Origin: Candidatus Scalindua sp. | GTDB taxonomy: Bacteria > Planctomycetota > Brocadiia > Brocadiales > Scalinduaceae | Reading direction: 5' to 3' | Length of the DNA: 46,152 bases | NCBI GenBank assembly: GCA_021777035.1 | Contig: JAIQZR010000134.1 | Location: 1 to 46,152 of the forward strand | Part shown: piece after piece, positions 8,071 to 16,746 of the stretch | How the letters are laid out: each line of letters opens with the position of its first letter | How positions within the stretch are numbered: the first letter of the stretch is position 1 | Program-made: the position numbers and the translations under genes | Notes under the pieces: generated by a model | Told to the model about the DNA's origin: nothing | Databases searched by the model: none | Seen by the model: the letters and a program-made list of their open reading frames with translations, nothing else

Positions 8071-8334
8071 TCACTCACTTTCTAATTCAACAATTGCACT
8101 ATCTACTGTGCTTCTCATGATATTTATATTCTCGGCTGTGGTATCAGTCGACATACGAGCCATTGCCTTGCCTGCCGCATTCATAAATGTGGTATAATGT
8201 TCATTGCTATCTGTCAACAACGGGGCAACCTGGCTAACCCAATGCGCCAGTTGCTCATGCCCTTTAGATATTTCGTCTTTAGATCCAACAAGTTTGGCCT
8301 TTTTTAATGCTTCGAGTAACTCTTTATTATTCAT
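8071..8334 (-). CDS. Small protein of unknown function
   Basis: This 87-residue soluble, mostly helical protein starts MNNKELLEALKKAKLVGSKDEISKG. I do not recognise the family. The ATG at 8334 has an excellent ribosome site (AGAAGGAGGA), much better than the upstream start of the longer frame at 8406, so I chose it. It lies downstream of yaeQ on the same strand and may be co-transcribed. There is no signal peptide, membrane segment or cysteine cluster. Confidence 0.7.
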   Translation of the reverse strand: MNNKELLEALKKAKLVGSKDEISKGHEQLAHWVSQVAPLLTDSNEHYTTFMNAAGKAMARMSTDTTAENINIMRSTVDSAIVELESE

Positions 8335-8429
8335 CCCATAATCCTCCTTCTGTTTTTGTATCTCTTTGTATCGATAACAGCTCACTATATGATCATTTGC
8401 TAACAAGCCAGGGTTTACCCAATAAACCC

Positions 8430-8978
8430 TTATAATTCATGTTCTTTCCATATTATTGGATCAAACTCAACTGTTCGGTCGTTGTCGGCAATCCAGACAT
8501 GCCTATCCTGAATAGTGCATTGCCAATCCATGGTTCGATCTATCATTGAGGCCAAATCCTCCAGGGCTTGCGCGGGCAGACTTATTACGGACAGATTTTT
8601 AAATAGGTTAAACTTGGAGCTTTTATGTTCCCACCAAATGGCGGAGCTTCCTTCTTTATAGGTATAGATGATGACATGTTTTGAACGGGAGCATGCTTTA
8701 CGCGTGCGTTTATCATCGGCTTCGCCAAGTTCAATCCACAATTCAATAGCGCCTGTTAAATCTTTTTGCCATATGGCCGGCTCATGCTTTGTATCAGTTC
8801 CTTTAGTGTTCAAGAGCCTTTCATGTGCATTTAGAGCAAGCGCCAATATGCGGGCAACTATATATATTCCCGTCTCAGGTGGCTGATGAGCTATAGTATA
8901 CTTGTGTTCCTGATAATAGTTGCGGTCTAAGTCCGAAACGTTCAAGTTAAATCTCAATATATTTACTTTGATTCCCAT
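8430..8978 (-). CDS. yaeQ: YaeQ family protein
   Basis: The 182-residue product matches YaeQ along its length: MGIKVNILRFNLNVSDLDRNYY at the start, then TIAHQPPET, ALNAHERLLNTKGTDTKHEP, the strongly conserved WQKDLTGAIELWIELGEADDKR, and a C-terminal MDWQCTIQDRHVWI. YaeQ has a PD-(D/E)XK nuclease-like fold; its role is not settled. Early reports of an RfaH-like transcription role were disputed. The ATG at 8978 gives the usual N-terminus, although no strong Shine-Dalgarno precedes it. It is probably the first gene of a two-gene unit with 8071-8334. Confidence 0.9.
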   Translation of the reverse strand: MGIKVNILRFNLNVSDLDRNYYQEHKYTIAHQPPETGIYIVARILALALNAHERLLNTKGTDTKHEPAIWQKDLTGAIELWIELGEADDKRTRKACSRSKHVIIYTYKEGSSAIWWEHKSSKFNLFKNLSVISLPAQALEDLASMIDRTMDWQCTIQDRHVWIADNDRTVEFDPIIWKEHEL

Positions 8979-9572
8979 AGTTATTATTTATTTCCTAAAA
9001 ATTGCTATTCCGTATATTGGAGATTTTCGCAGAAGTTATGTGACATCAATAAGGTATTCTTCTATTAACAGGTTTTTAACTGCCCAAGGAGTGTGCTATT
9101 AAGGGCTTAATAAAAACGGATATACATTTTAGCAGAAGTAGCTGCTAAACAAGAACGTTTTCTGGCGATTTGATGAAATTTGTTTTCGGTATGTCAGTCC
9201 TGCTGGCAGTACGGCCTCGCAATGCCCAGCCTTGTTTTGAACCGGGAAGCAATAGCGAATCCACCTTCAATTGTGATCTATATATTGGCAGATTCGTCCT
9301 TCGTCCTCCCGCCCGGATGATTCGGTCGGACGGGTAATCCACCCTACAATATTTATGTCAACTTTGAAAGGCTATGCATCAAGTTAGGCCTTCGTCATAA
9401 ATACGCAGGTAGGAGCCTGTCTGCGTGCACCGCACAGGCAGGCCAACTCCCGCCTGCCCGTACCGAACAGTACGTTCGCCAGCCCCCGTCCGTACCGGCA
9501 CGGGCGGGCGACAGTGATTCTGGCGGGGGCGGGTTGGCGATCGAACTCACAGTCAAAAGCAATTTTGCTTTT
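8979..9572. other. Intergenic region with GC-rich palindromic cluster
   Basis: No gene is evident in 590 bp. The half from about 9300 on is unlike its surroundings: GC-rich, with CCGCCTGCCCG and CGGGCGGGCG words in inverted orientation (main cluster 9408-9540). This looks like REP-type palindromic elements stacked together. Short open frames across it are by-products of the GC content. Confidence 0.5.
9408..9540. repeat. Stacked GC-rich imperfect palindromes
   Basis: CGCCTGCCCGTACCG pairs with CGGCACGGGCGGGCG with two mismatches, next to CCTGTCTGCG/CGCACAGGCAGG. Related GCCTGTC and GGCGGG words occur at about 7878, 26371-26400 and 36072-36110. They probably form a dispersed palindromic family. 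Confidence 0.55.
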
Positions 9573-10202
9573 TTATTCATTGGCATTACGTACCGTTACT
9601 TCAAAATCATCACAGAGGTTATCAACTAAGTCTTCAGTTTCCTTGAAGAAGTAATCGCCAACAGTTTGTCGGTTGAGAGCTTTGTAGCGGCGATAGATTT
9701 TTGAAAAATCCTCATAAATTTCAGCCTCAGATACATGTAAATTAATCTTTACAATCAAACGCTTGCCGTCGTTATCGCTACGTACGTAGCTAAAGAAGTT
9801 CAAAATCTTGGTTTCAAAGTCCTGGATCAATGCCCCAGTTATGGCTTCTTGCTCGTTACGTGCGGCAATAATGGCGAGAATATCAAATTGACTACCACCG
9901 TAAGGCTTTGCTCCCTCTGCAACTCCGGTGGGGTTCTTCTTCTTTTTTGTTGGTTCCTCTGCGACAACCTCGACAACACCAATTTGATTATCAAAATATA
10001 CCTCGATCGGGTCTTTCACATCCTCACTACGGTGCATCATATTGTAGAGCGTATTGAACTTACGCCAGAAGAATAAAAAGCCCGGTTCACTATACTTGAC
10101 ATCCAGCACAATTACATATTCAATACGATTAAGGATTGTGAAATACTGCGCGGCCTTAGCTTTAGTGTCCGCAGTGTGTTCAGGATTCGCGTCGATGATA
10201 TT
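9573..10202 (-). pseudogene. 5'-truncated gene of unrecognised family
   Basis: The minus-strand frame is open from just after a stop at 10203 to the stop at 9573. Protein-like sequence begins at once (...TKAKAAQYFTILNRIEYV...), well before the first possible start codon (GTG at 10109), so the 5' part of the gene is missing. The 178 residues after the GTG are charged and contain KKKKNPTG, then DILAIIAARNEQEAITG, a predicted helix with IQDFETKILNFF, and YEDFSKIYRRYKALNRQTVGDYF. I do not recognise it. The position next to a type III Res fragment suggests the C-terminus of a helicase or restriction subunit, but that is inference only. Confidence 0.55.
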
Positions 10203-10272
10203 TTAAACTTCAAAGTGTGACCAGCATAAATTCTTGTTTTAACGGTCACTGTCCCTATTATTCAATATTTGC

Positions 10273-11016
10273 TTAGTCACCTTTATATTCATTCTGTTTT
10301 GCCAACACATCAAAGCTCATGTTCAGCATTACGGCGTTATGTGGGATTAAGACATATTTCCAGGGTTTTCCACCGTTTTGGGTAGTAAATTCTGTTGCAT
10401 GCTGACAATATTGTAATGCCGCTTGAGCTTTTTCCTGAACATCTGCCGTTTCTATATCTCCAATTTTTTTTGTTTCTACTAAATTAATAGTATCCTTTTG
10501 CTCTACTACAAAGTCTGGGCAATATCGGATTGAGTTATGTTTCCAATATATATTAAATTGACTTGAAGCCGGACGCAGCCACTTCAATACTGTAGTATCT
10601 TGCTCAAGGACAATTGCAAAATCCTTTTCTGTTTTAGAATCGAATTTATAAAGGGAGTGACACGCTTTGTTAAATCCGCTGAATACTTTACTTGGAATAG
10701 CATTCGTTGGGGTGATTGTTTCTGTGTAATGATGAATACTGTCTTTTGTGTATTTTGAGAAATTATGTTCTTCTATCCTCGTAAAAGGCTTCACAACCGG
10801 TTTTTCATAGCTTGGGGCTTTACAATAGAAGTGTTCCATTAACTGTGAATAAATGTACTGTCCAATCTCCCTTTTATGAGATTGGACAACATTCATCAGT
10901 TTGTCTTCATCTAGATATGTTTTGAATTTACCAACTGCTTGTCCTGATAATTTAAATAAGAAATCTGCCGGTTCCTTCACGAAACCATCTTTAATGGCTT
11001 TGGCTATTCGGTTCAT
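10273..11016 (-). pseudogene. C-terminal fragment of a type III restriction Res subunit
   Basis: The 247 residues match the end of Res-type DEAD/DEAH subunits: KVFSGFNKACHSLYKFDSKTEKDF, then VLKWLRPASSQFNIYW, and the PD-(D/E)XK site in YCPDFVVEQKDTINLVETKK (D, then E-x-K), followed by KPWKYVLIPHN. Intact Res subunits have about 900-1000 residues with a helicase core; that core is absent here and no Mod methyltransferase is nearby. The ATG at 11016 overlaps the stop of the DUF1016 piece (ATGA), so it could still be translated as a nuclease-domain fragment. Most probably it is a deletion remnant. Confidence 0.8.
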
Positions 11017-12115
11017 TTTTTGTCCTTGCTCAGTTTTATTTCCATCTCTATGAGTTCCTTTTCACGTAATAGTTCAGTCTTCAATTCCTCTTCTGTCGGC
11101 AGATAAGGGATATATTTGGAAATGTATATCTGCTTTTGTCCTTCCGGTAAAGTGAACTTTACAACAGCTTTGTTTTTCTCGGCACAAAGGAGAATGCCGA
11201 TAGGTTCATTTTCTCCCTCTACCATCTGGGTTCTTTTATAATAATTGACATACATCTGCATCTGTCCGATATCCTGATGGGTCAGTTTCCCTACTTTCAG
11301 GTCTATCAGTACAAAACAACGTGTGAGTCTGTTATAGAAAACAAGATCAATATAAAAATGGTCTCCATCGAGAGTTATCCTCTGCTGACGTGCGACAAAA
11401 GAAAAACCTTTTCCCAGTTCAAGCAGAAATTGCTGAAGTTTGTCTATCAATGCCTGTTCGATGTCCTTTTCCAAATACTTCTCATATTTCTCTAAACCGA
11501 GGAACTCAAGCACATAGGGGTCTTTTACAATATCTGAAGGAGCGGCAATATGGTGACCCTTTTTTGCAAGTTCGAGCACTCCTTTTTTGTCCCTGCTCAA
11601 TGCAAGCCGTTCAAAAAGCAGAGAGTTTATCTGCCTCTCAAGCTCTCTTGTACTCCAATTGCTTGTAATTGCTTCTTTTATATAAAATTCACGGGCTTCC
11701 GGCTTTTCTATTTTCAACAACAACCTGTAATGTGTCCATGTCAATTCTCCACGCAGTGCGTGGAGATTCTGGAAGGAAAGATAAAATTGTCTCATGTACC
11801 AGAGATTGGTTTTGTTAAATCCCTGACCGTATTCAACCGTCAGTCTTTTAGAAAGCTCTTCGATAAGAGATGTGCCATATTCAGCCCGCTGTGTACCCGC
11901 TGTTCGTTCTCTATAATAATTTTACCTACATGCCAGTAAGCCCGCACCATCATTGTATTGACAGCTTTGAAAGATTTAGACCGCGCCTTTTCAAGGACTG
12001 TCTTTATGCTTTTATACGTCTGTTCAATCGCTGACTCGATAATCGGCGCCACAAGCGATTCTGTCAGTTTGATCTCAGTCTGGCATTTCGGACAAGTAAT
12101 CATTGCCTCTGTCAT
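11013..12115 (-). pseudogene. Frameshifted DUF1016/YhcG-type PDDEXK nuclease with foreign N-terminus
   Basis: Two frames together make one DUF1016 (YhcG-type) protein. The first, from ATG 12115, starts TEAMITCPKCQTEIKL and TESLVAPIIES, which looks like the zinc-ribbon start of DUF2130 proteins, then changes to a DUF1016 N-terminus (SFKAVNTMMVRAYWHVGKIIIENEQ). A frameshift between about 11885 and 11905 moves the reading to a second frame (AEYGTSLIEELSKRL, then GFNKTNLWYMRQF). This continues through LTWTHYRLLLKIEKPEAREFY and WSTRELERQINSLLFERL to a complete PDDEXK domain (DFY-IDLVFYNR, DLKVGKL). The 260 residues of 11013-11795 still carry the whole nuclease domain. YhcG relatives are tied to mobile elements and DNA processing; this copy is probably inactive. 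Confidence 0.8.
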
Positions 12116-12483
12116 ATATTTCTCCTTGAAGATATCAGCAAATCAGATGGCTTACCCCTACTCAATTGGGGAGTCACTGCCTCCCCAATTTGTGGGTAAA
12201 CCTTATAGAACAATCGATATCGGTTAAGCTCCCGTTTTTGAGTTCGAGGAATATCGCTCAAAGATCTGGCCAAAACCTCAATGAGCTTTTCACCATATTT
12301 TGCCCGGTCACTACCGCGAAGCTCGTATTCTACGATATAAAAACCAATAATCCAGTTACGCAAAGTCAGACTGACATTGACCGCACGACTTGCCTGAATC
12401 GACAATTCGTCATTAATATTCCGAATCGCATTGATTAGTTTATCAAAACTCAAATTATGGTGACTCGTGTTTGTCTTTTTCAT
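12112..12483 (-). pseudogene. DUF1016 N-terminal domain, C-terminus lost
   Basis: The 123 residues match the N-terminal domain of a second DUF1016 subtype: FDKLINAIRNINDEL, SRAVNVSLTLRNWIIGFYIVE, YELRGSDRAKYGEKLIEVL, then RYRLFYKVYPQI and TPQLS. Intact members go on for about 200 residues to a PDDEXK domain, which is missing here. The stop overlaps the start of the next remnant by 4 bp. The domain may still fold, but with no nuclease part the gene is best seen as a deletion product. Confidence 0.75.
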
Positions 12484-12543
12484 AACTATTCCTCATTCCA
12501 CTTCCTCAGCCTCAATAAAATCCAGTATCGGCTGAACTTTTTT

Positions 12544-12651
12544 GTCTTTTCAGTTCCCGTACAGACCAGTTCTGATTTGTTGCTTCTATCTCGTAAAAAC
12601 TGCGTTCGTTCTCATTTTCGATCCTCTCCAAAAGAGGTAGTGAGACCATCT
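12544..12651 (-). pseudogene. Short middle fragment of another DUF1016 gene
   Basis: The minus strand reads ERIENENERSFYEIEATNQ then NWSVRELKRQ, the segment that links the two domains in DUF1016 proteins. WSHYL appears just upstream in a different frame, so a frameshift separates them. Nothing on either side continues the gene. Confidence 0.7.
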
Positions 12652-12790
12652 CAGTGAAAAGTTTTCCGTGGGTTTATGGAGCGCCGTCTTAGATTTCGCA
12701 GACACTGTCTGCGAAATCTTTGATGAATATAAAAGATAAAATCTTCGCATGTTCTCAAGGCTTCTTTGTTTCTGCCATTATTAGACAAAC

Positions 12791-13882
12791 CTACTCCACA
12801 AGTTCAAATTTTCTTTTTAATTGATTGTGCCAGTCATATTTGAGGCGACCGTCTTTTTGCAGTCTTCCTACAACAATTCCAGGCGCTATGTTAATACGTT
12901 TTGCAAACTCAATTACTTTCTGTTTTGTAATTCGGGATGTATTAAGGATGAAATCATTATAGTCTTGTGGCTCTATGAGAAAATCAGCCGAAAAACGGTT
13001 GGCTTCGTCTTCCAGTTTGTTACCTTTCAGATCTTTTCCGTCAACAATGATTTTACTTTTCTTGTGCAGAATAACATGTCCTGCTTCATGAAAAAACGTA
13101 AACCAGAAATGGTCGTCACTTTTATGCCTCAAACTCATTATAATTACAGCATTATTATTAGAGTACCAGCAGGCAGCGCCGCTGAGATGAGTTTTCTTCA
13201 GCTCAGGCACAAATACCAGAGCTACTCCGGCATTTGCGCAAAGTTTTTTCATTTCCGGTTCAAATATATCAGGCCCTTTATGGGTAAGATGGCGGATTTT
13301 TTTCAACGAATCTCTAATCCTTCCCTTGTTAAAAACAGGAATAACCATTTGTCTGGCAGTGTTTTGCCCTATCTGCAGCCAGGCGGCAGTTGATTCCTGC
13401 GACCCCTCAAATGAAGGAGATTGTCTGAATTGCACTGATAAATGCCGGAACTGTTTTTCCCATGCCGAAATAGAACCAACACAAAAGAACTCCAACAATG
13501 ATTTTACAATATTGGTTTCTGACATCCCTTCCTCTATGCAACCACGCTTAGTTAATTCTTTAATTGGAAAGCGTTTTGCCCAGGCTATTTTTTTCTGGAT
13601 ACCCTTTTTTTCGGCTTCCCTGGCATAGAATAATTGGTAGTTTGTATTGAGGTTCAGCCAGATAGAAGCTTTTACTCCGAGAATATGCTCAAATTTTATC
13701 GCCGATTCCGGTGTCACAGGCGCCTTACCGTTTAATATAAGACTTATCTGTTTCTTAGATAGGCCTGTCTTTTCCGAAAAATCAGATTTTGATATTCCTC
13801 GGGCATCAAGCGTTTCATCCAGAATCTCGCCGGGATGAACGGCATAGTCCGGCTCATATTGAAATTTAATATCCTTTGTCAT
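12791..13882 (-). CDS. HigA-type antitoxin: XRE helix-turn-helix plus ImmA/IrrE peptidase domain
   Basis: The 363-residue protein has a HigA-like N-terminus (YAVHPGEILDETLDARGISK, helix-turn-helix about residues 25-70 with SKKQISLILNGKAPVTPESA). A C-terminal ImmA/IrrE (DUF955) metallopeptidase-like domain has the zinc motif HEAGH at 265-269 and a downstream EDEANRFSADFL. It should bind the promoter of its own operon and neutralise the HigB-like toxin encoded just upstream; the peptidase domain may degrade a repressor under stress. Its ATG overlaps the toxin stop (ATGA), so translation is coupled. Confidence 0.85.
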   Translation of the reverse strand: MTKDIKFQYEPDYAVHPGEILDETLDARGISKSDFSEKTGLSKKQISLILNGKAPVTPESAIKFEHILGVKASIWLNLNTNYQLFYAREAEKKGIQKKIAWAKRFPIKELTKRGCIEEGMSETNIVKSLLEFFCVGSISAWEKQFRHLSVQFRQSPSFEGSQESTAAWLQIGQNTARQMVIPVFNKGRIRDSLKKIRHLTHKGPDIFEPEMKKLCANAGVALVFVPELKKTHLSGAACWYSNNNAVIIMSLRHKSDDHFWFTFFHEAGHVILHKKSKIIVDGKDLKGNKLEDEANRFSADFLIEPQDYNDFILNTSRITKQKVIEFAKRINIAPGIVVGRLQKDGRLKYDWHNQLKRKFELVE

Positions 13883-14217
13883 TGGTGGTAATCCTCTACA
13901 TTTATGATTAAAACGGCAGTTACTTTACTCAGGTCAATTCCCGCATCATCTTTTTGTGGCACAGGTTCATGATTCGGGGCGAAAACCAGCCGATAGGGAT
14001 GCTTCAAATCAACGGCAAACTGGCCTTTTCTGTTCCCCGTTAAAGCGTGGCAGCGGTCAGGTTTTACTTTTGGAACATCATCAATGTTATTAGCCGTCTG
14101 CAAAACTGCCATTCTACGTGCAATGTGTTTTGCGTTTTCTTTCCCGTAATTCTTTACGAGTAATTTCCGTGAATTGAAAACCTTTTGGGTTTTTCTGTTT
14201 TTAAACTGGATATTCAG
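13879..14217 (-). CDS. HigB-type toxin with non-canonical start
   Basis: The HigB/RelE-like frame ends in HALTGNRKGQFAVDLKHPYRLVF and a short C-terminus, overlapping the antitoxin ATG. The first ATG in frame (14112) would give only 77 residues and drop the N-terminal strand and helix. The frame stays open and protein-like upstream: NIQFKNRKTQKVFNSRKLL, then VKNYGKENAKHIARR. An intact toxin would begin at about 14217, where only CTG, or ATA at 14223, is available after an in-frame stop. Either the start is rare or the start codon has mutated. The extended length of about 112 residues fits HigB. HigB toxins cut mRNA on the ribosome. Confidence 0.6.
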   Translation of the reverse strand: MNIQFKNRKTQKVFNSRKLLVKNYGKENAKHIARRMAVLQTANNIDDVPKVKPDRCHALTGNRKGQFAVDLKHPYRLVFAPNHEPVPQKDDAGIDLSKVTAVLIINVEDYHQ

Positions 14218-14425
14218 GTATATATTATTTTACACTTCAGGTAAAGAATAATATTATTAACAGAATAATTACACATTACCTTATAGGTTAATTTTTTCAA
14301 TAACTTTTGTGATTAATTTATATTCCATCTATAAACTCTTCTTAATTAATTACCACATTATGACTCCAGCCAATTTCTCGCACTAATAGTGCGAGTTTTG
14401 TTTGTCTTAAATTGGATTTTAATTT

Positions 14426-14862
14426 TTAAACAAGTTCCCATTTCAATGAAAATAATTCTTTTCTTTCAATTTTTTGTTTTAAACGAGCTTCAATATCTTC
14501 TATCAGCTTATCTTTTTTATTATCCACATCATCCTGTTGTTGATATAAATTCATACGCATAGTGTTTCGTTTTTTCTCCAGTTCTTTTATATGCCGCTAC
14601 GCTTTTACTTTTTCTTCCAGCTTGGGAATTTTTTTAGCTTCTGCTTTCCTGAATTTTACCTCTTTGGATAATTCTTTCAAATGTATTTCCATACTGTTTT
14701 TAACGTCTTCTGCCCATTTGTCCAATTTATCCATCTCTTCATCAAAAAAATTAGAATCACGTAATGAAATACGTTCTAAAACAGTCTTTTCTTTATTTTT
14801 ATACTCCGTCTCTATTGGATCTGTCAAACTGGGTATACTACTATTATCTGCAACAGGGGATA
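14426..14862 (-). pseudogene. C-terminal fragment of a DEAD/DEAH helicase
   Basis: The frame reads PIETEYKNKEKTVLERISLRD, FFDEEMDKLDKWAEDVKNS and FRKAEAKKIPKLEEKVKA. A TAG follows, then the same frame resumes (RHIKELEKKRNTMRMNLYQ, then DKLIEDIEARLKQK) to the stop at 14426. This charged coiled-coil tail matches the end of a large SNF2/DEAD-type helicase group found in phage-defence loci. The helicase core is missing and the upstream end joins the AlbA fragment, so this is a deletion joint. Confidence 0.65.
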
Positions 14863-15161
14863 ACGATAGGGTGATAATACGGCTGGATTTTATATCCTAG
14901 TGCAATTACCTCTTTCTGGAGCTTATCAACCTGGTTGCGTTTTAAACCCTTCGGAGGTACGACAGGCCGACCGTTTTCTTCACCGACACCAATAATGATA
15001 TATCCGCCACCAAGATTATGAACGTCATTAGCAAAGGCGCACATTGTATGTAACGTTTTTTCAGGGTTCCAACCCTCTTTAAATTCAAGCCGTTCCCATT
15101 CAACGGTACGCGCGTTAATTAAATCATTTATGTTGATCGGTAATTTATTCACGTTCCTCAC
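14844..15161 (-). pseudogene. Truncated Schlafen AlbA_2-type domain
   Basis: The 105-residue frame matches the N-terminal AlbA_2 (DUF4065-like, divergent AAA-4) domain: EWERLEFKEGWNPEKTLHTM, CAFANDVHNLGGGYIIIGV, then PPKGLKRNQVDKLQKEV. Intact proteins of this type have about 400-500 residues with further ATP-binding and winged-helix parts. Here the frame ends after YYHPIVIPCCR, and the sequence changes into the helicase fragment. The start is GTG at 15161, overlapping the end of a DUF1016 remnant. Confidence 0.7.
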
Positions 15162-15357
15162 TCTTTCGATTCATCTCTATCTCTATAAGCTGCCTTTCCC
15201 TCTGAAGCTCAGACTTCAGTTCCTCTTCTCCGAGCAGGTAAAGCATGTATTTTGATGCGAAAAGCTGCCGGGACTCTTCCAGTACTGAATATTTGACTAC
15301 TGTTTCATCCTCCGCAGTACGGAGAGAATTCCTTGTGTGCTCGTAGACGGAGATTTT
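15145..15357 (-). pseudogene. C-terminal remnant of a DUF1016-type gene
   Basis: The frame reads KISVYEHTRNSLRTAEDET, VVKYSVLEESRQLFASKYM and LGEEELKSELQRERQLIEIE to a stop at 15145. The end matches the tail of the better preserved copy at 11013 (ISKYIPYLPTEEELKTELLREKELIEME). The frame is open upstream but has no start. It overlaps the HigA-like chimera in another frame. Confidence 0.65.
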
Positions 15358-15535
15358 CCCTGTTCACCTTTTTCCTGGCTTCATCTACGATACACTTTAT
15401 TTTCTCATAGAGCCATGTGCGAACGGATAACTCCTTTTGGGTCATATCCAGAGATTCCATGACCTCTTTGAGGGTTTCTCCCGGCGGAATTGCGTAGTCA
15501 GGCTCAAACATAAATTCTTTCTTTGCTTTTAACAT
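15305..15535 (-). pseudogene. Chimera of HigA N-terminus and DUF1016-like segment
   Basis: From ATG 15535 the frame starts as a HigA-type antitoxin (KEFMFEPDYAIPPGETLKEV, MESLDMTQKELSVRT), similar to the intact HigA at 12791-13882. After about 42 residues it changes to WLYEKIKCIVDEARKKVNRE, like the N-terminal helix of DUF1016 proteins, and then to out-of-frame sequence ending in CGG. A deletion has joined two genes. It is probably not functional, although a short DNA-binding peptide could still be made. Confidence 0.65.
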
Positions 15536-15854
15536 GATTACTGTCCTATGATTTATGAGGATCAAAAATTTCTATAATTTCGATTTCGGTAACATTACGC
15601 CCTCCCCTCAATCGCTCCTTTACATTCACACCGTTGTCATTCCCGCATGATTCTAGCGGGAATCCAGTATGAGCCGGTTCATGATATTCGATAAGATTTT
15701 CTCTGTGAAGATGGGTATGCGTTCGGATATGATAAAAAACGAACACGCAAAACCTGATTGAACATTTACATTTTACCTTGACAATATTTAAATTTTTATT
15801 GACATTGGTATAATGATATAATATTAATACTTTAAGAGTATATATTAAAAGGTT
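15536..15854. other. Intergenic region with a palindromic element
   Basis: No credible gene. A dispersed palindrome lies at 15635-15667, with arms ATTCCCGC and GCGGGAAT inside the word TGTCATTCCCGC...GCGGGAATCCA. The rest is AT-rich with a poly-A/T stretch around 15780-15850. Confidence 0.5.
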
Positions 15855-15907
15855 CCACCCCGATAACAAGAGTTCCGGGAACTCTTCCGAAAGGATAGTC
15901 GGGGTGG
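15855..15907 (-). terminator. Nested hairpin after the DUF3800 gene
   Basis: Outer arms CCACCCCGA (15855-15863) and TCGGGGTGG (15899-15907) enclose a second hairpin, AAGAGTT (15868-15874) with AACTCTT (15880-15886). It begins at the base after the stop of the DUF3800 gene and is followed on the minus strand by AACCTTTTAATAT. It probably ends that transcript; the nested shape is more elaborate than a simple terminator. Confidence 0.6.
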
Positions 15908-16588
15908 TCATTCTTTGTAATCATAGTATATTGTGTTTCCATTCCTGAAAACGTCCCATTCGGCATCAACAGCCATTTTTATTAATTCATAAGATCTTGC
16001 ATCCCCTCTTTCCCATTTCCTGAATATAGACCAGTTTAGATAATCAACTACTTGTAAATTCAAGTTGGATTTTGACTGATGGTGATAAATGTTATACTGC
16101 AACCCTTCTTTAACAAGCCCTGCGAGTGTTAATTTAACAGCCTTTTCCATCGCTTTTTTCTTTTTATTTAATGGCATATTGTCAGTAAAAATTATCAGGT
16201 TTTTTACCTCTTGCAGATCAACCCGTTCTCTTAAAACCCATTTCATCAGCATTCCAAAAACCTTGCTATAGAACTTCTCCTCAGAATATAATGATGGATG
16301 CGTTTTATTCTTCTGGACAATCATTGAATCAACCTTAATGTTATCGATATTGTCTTTGATAACAGATGAAACCATATCTCTCACAAATTGCTTGTCACTG
16401 GTAGCATGGAAATACTCAATATTTATACCATCTTCAATAAGATCATATTTGATATTTCTCAGTTTATTATAGGAAGGGAATGGTCTCTTTTCAGTAAGAC
16501 ATGAAAGTGTGAAATATTTTGTGCCTTTGGGTGAAAAATCAAAATTACCACCCTCGTCTATGAACATATAAAGAGTATTGTCTATCAT
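15908..16588 (-). CDS. DUF3800 domain protein
   Basis: The product of about 226 residues has the DUF3800 landmarks: LYMFIDEGGNFDFSPKGTKYF at the start (acidic DE pair), then FHATSDKQFVRD, a middle acidic strand (LIIFTDNMPLNKKKKAM), and the C-terminal SKSNLNLQVVDYLNWSIFRK with WERGD. The fold is probably RNase H-like, but no reaction is established; such genes cluster with mobile elements and defence systems. A GTG at 16603 could add five residues; I used the ATG at 16588. A decayed relative lies at 7285-7678. Confidence 0.85.
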   Translation of the reverse strand: MIDNTLYMFIDEGGNFDFSPKGTKYFTLSCLTEKRPFPSYNKLRNIKYDLIEDGINIEYFHATSDKQFVRDMVSSVIKDNIDNIKVDSMIVQKNKTHPSLYSEEKFYSKVFGMLMKWVLRERVDLQEVKNLIIFTDNMPLNKKKKAMEKAVKLTLAGLVKEGLQYNIYHHQSKSNLNLQVVDYLNWSIFRKWERGDARSYELIKMAVDAEWDVFRNGNTIYYDYKE

Positions 16589-16676
16589 GATATACCAGTT
16601 CACATTTCACATTACAACAAATACATTAATGTCGGCTTTTGCCGGAAGACTTAAAAATACAAGCCAGCTATGATAA

Positions 16677-16703
16677 TAGGCACTTTTTCTTTTTTTGTGC
16701 CTA
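16677..16703. repeat. Short hairpin between the DUF3800 and RT genes
   Basis: TAGGCAC (16677-16683) pairs with GTGCCTA (16697-16703) around a T-rich loop. It lies 44 bp after the reverse transcriptase stop and may end that transcript, though the T-run is in the loop, not after the stem. Confidence 0.4.
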
Positions 16704-16746
16704 ATCACTGATCAAGATTAGATACCAGTTTACCGCTGATCCTTTT

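Noticed and set aside
9145-9586. Short open frames in the GC-rich patch
   Set aside because: They arise from stacked palindromes; codon content is odd and no start signals are present.
15546-15911. Minus-strand open frame of 121 codons
   Set aside because: It crosses a palindromic repeat and the nested hairpin, overlaps the end of the DUF3800 gene, and has no recognisable residues.
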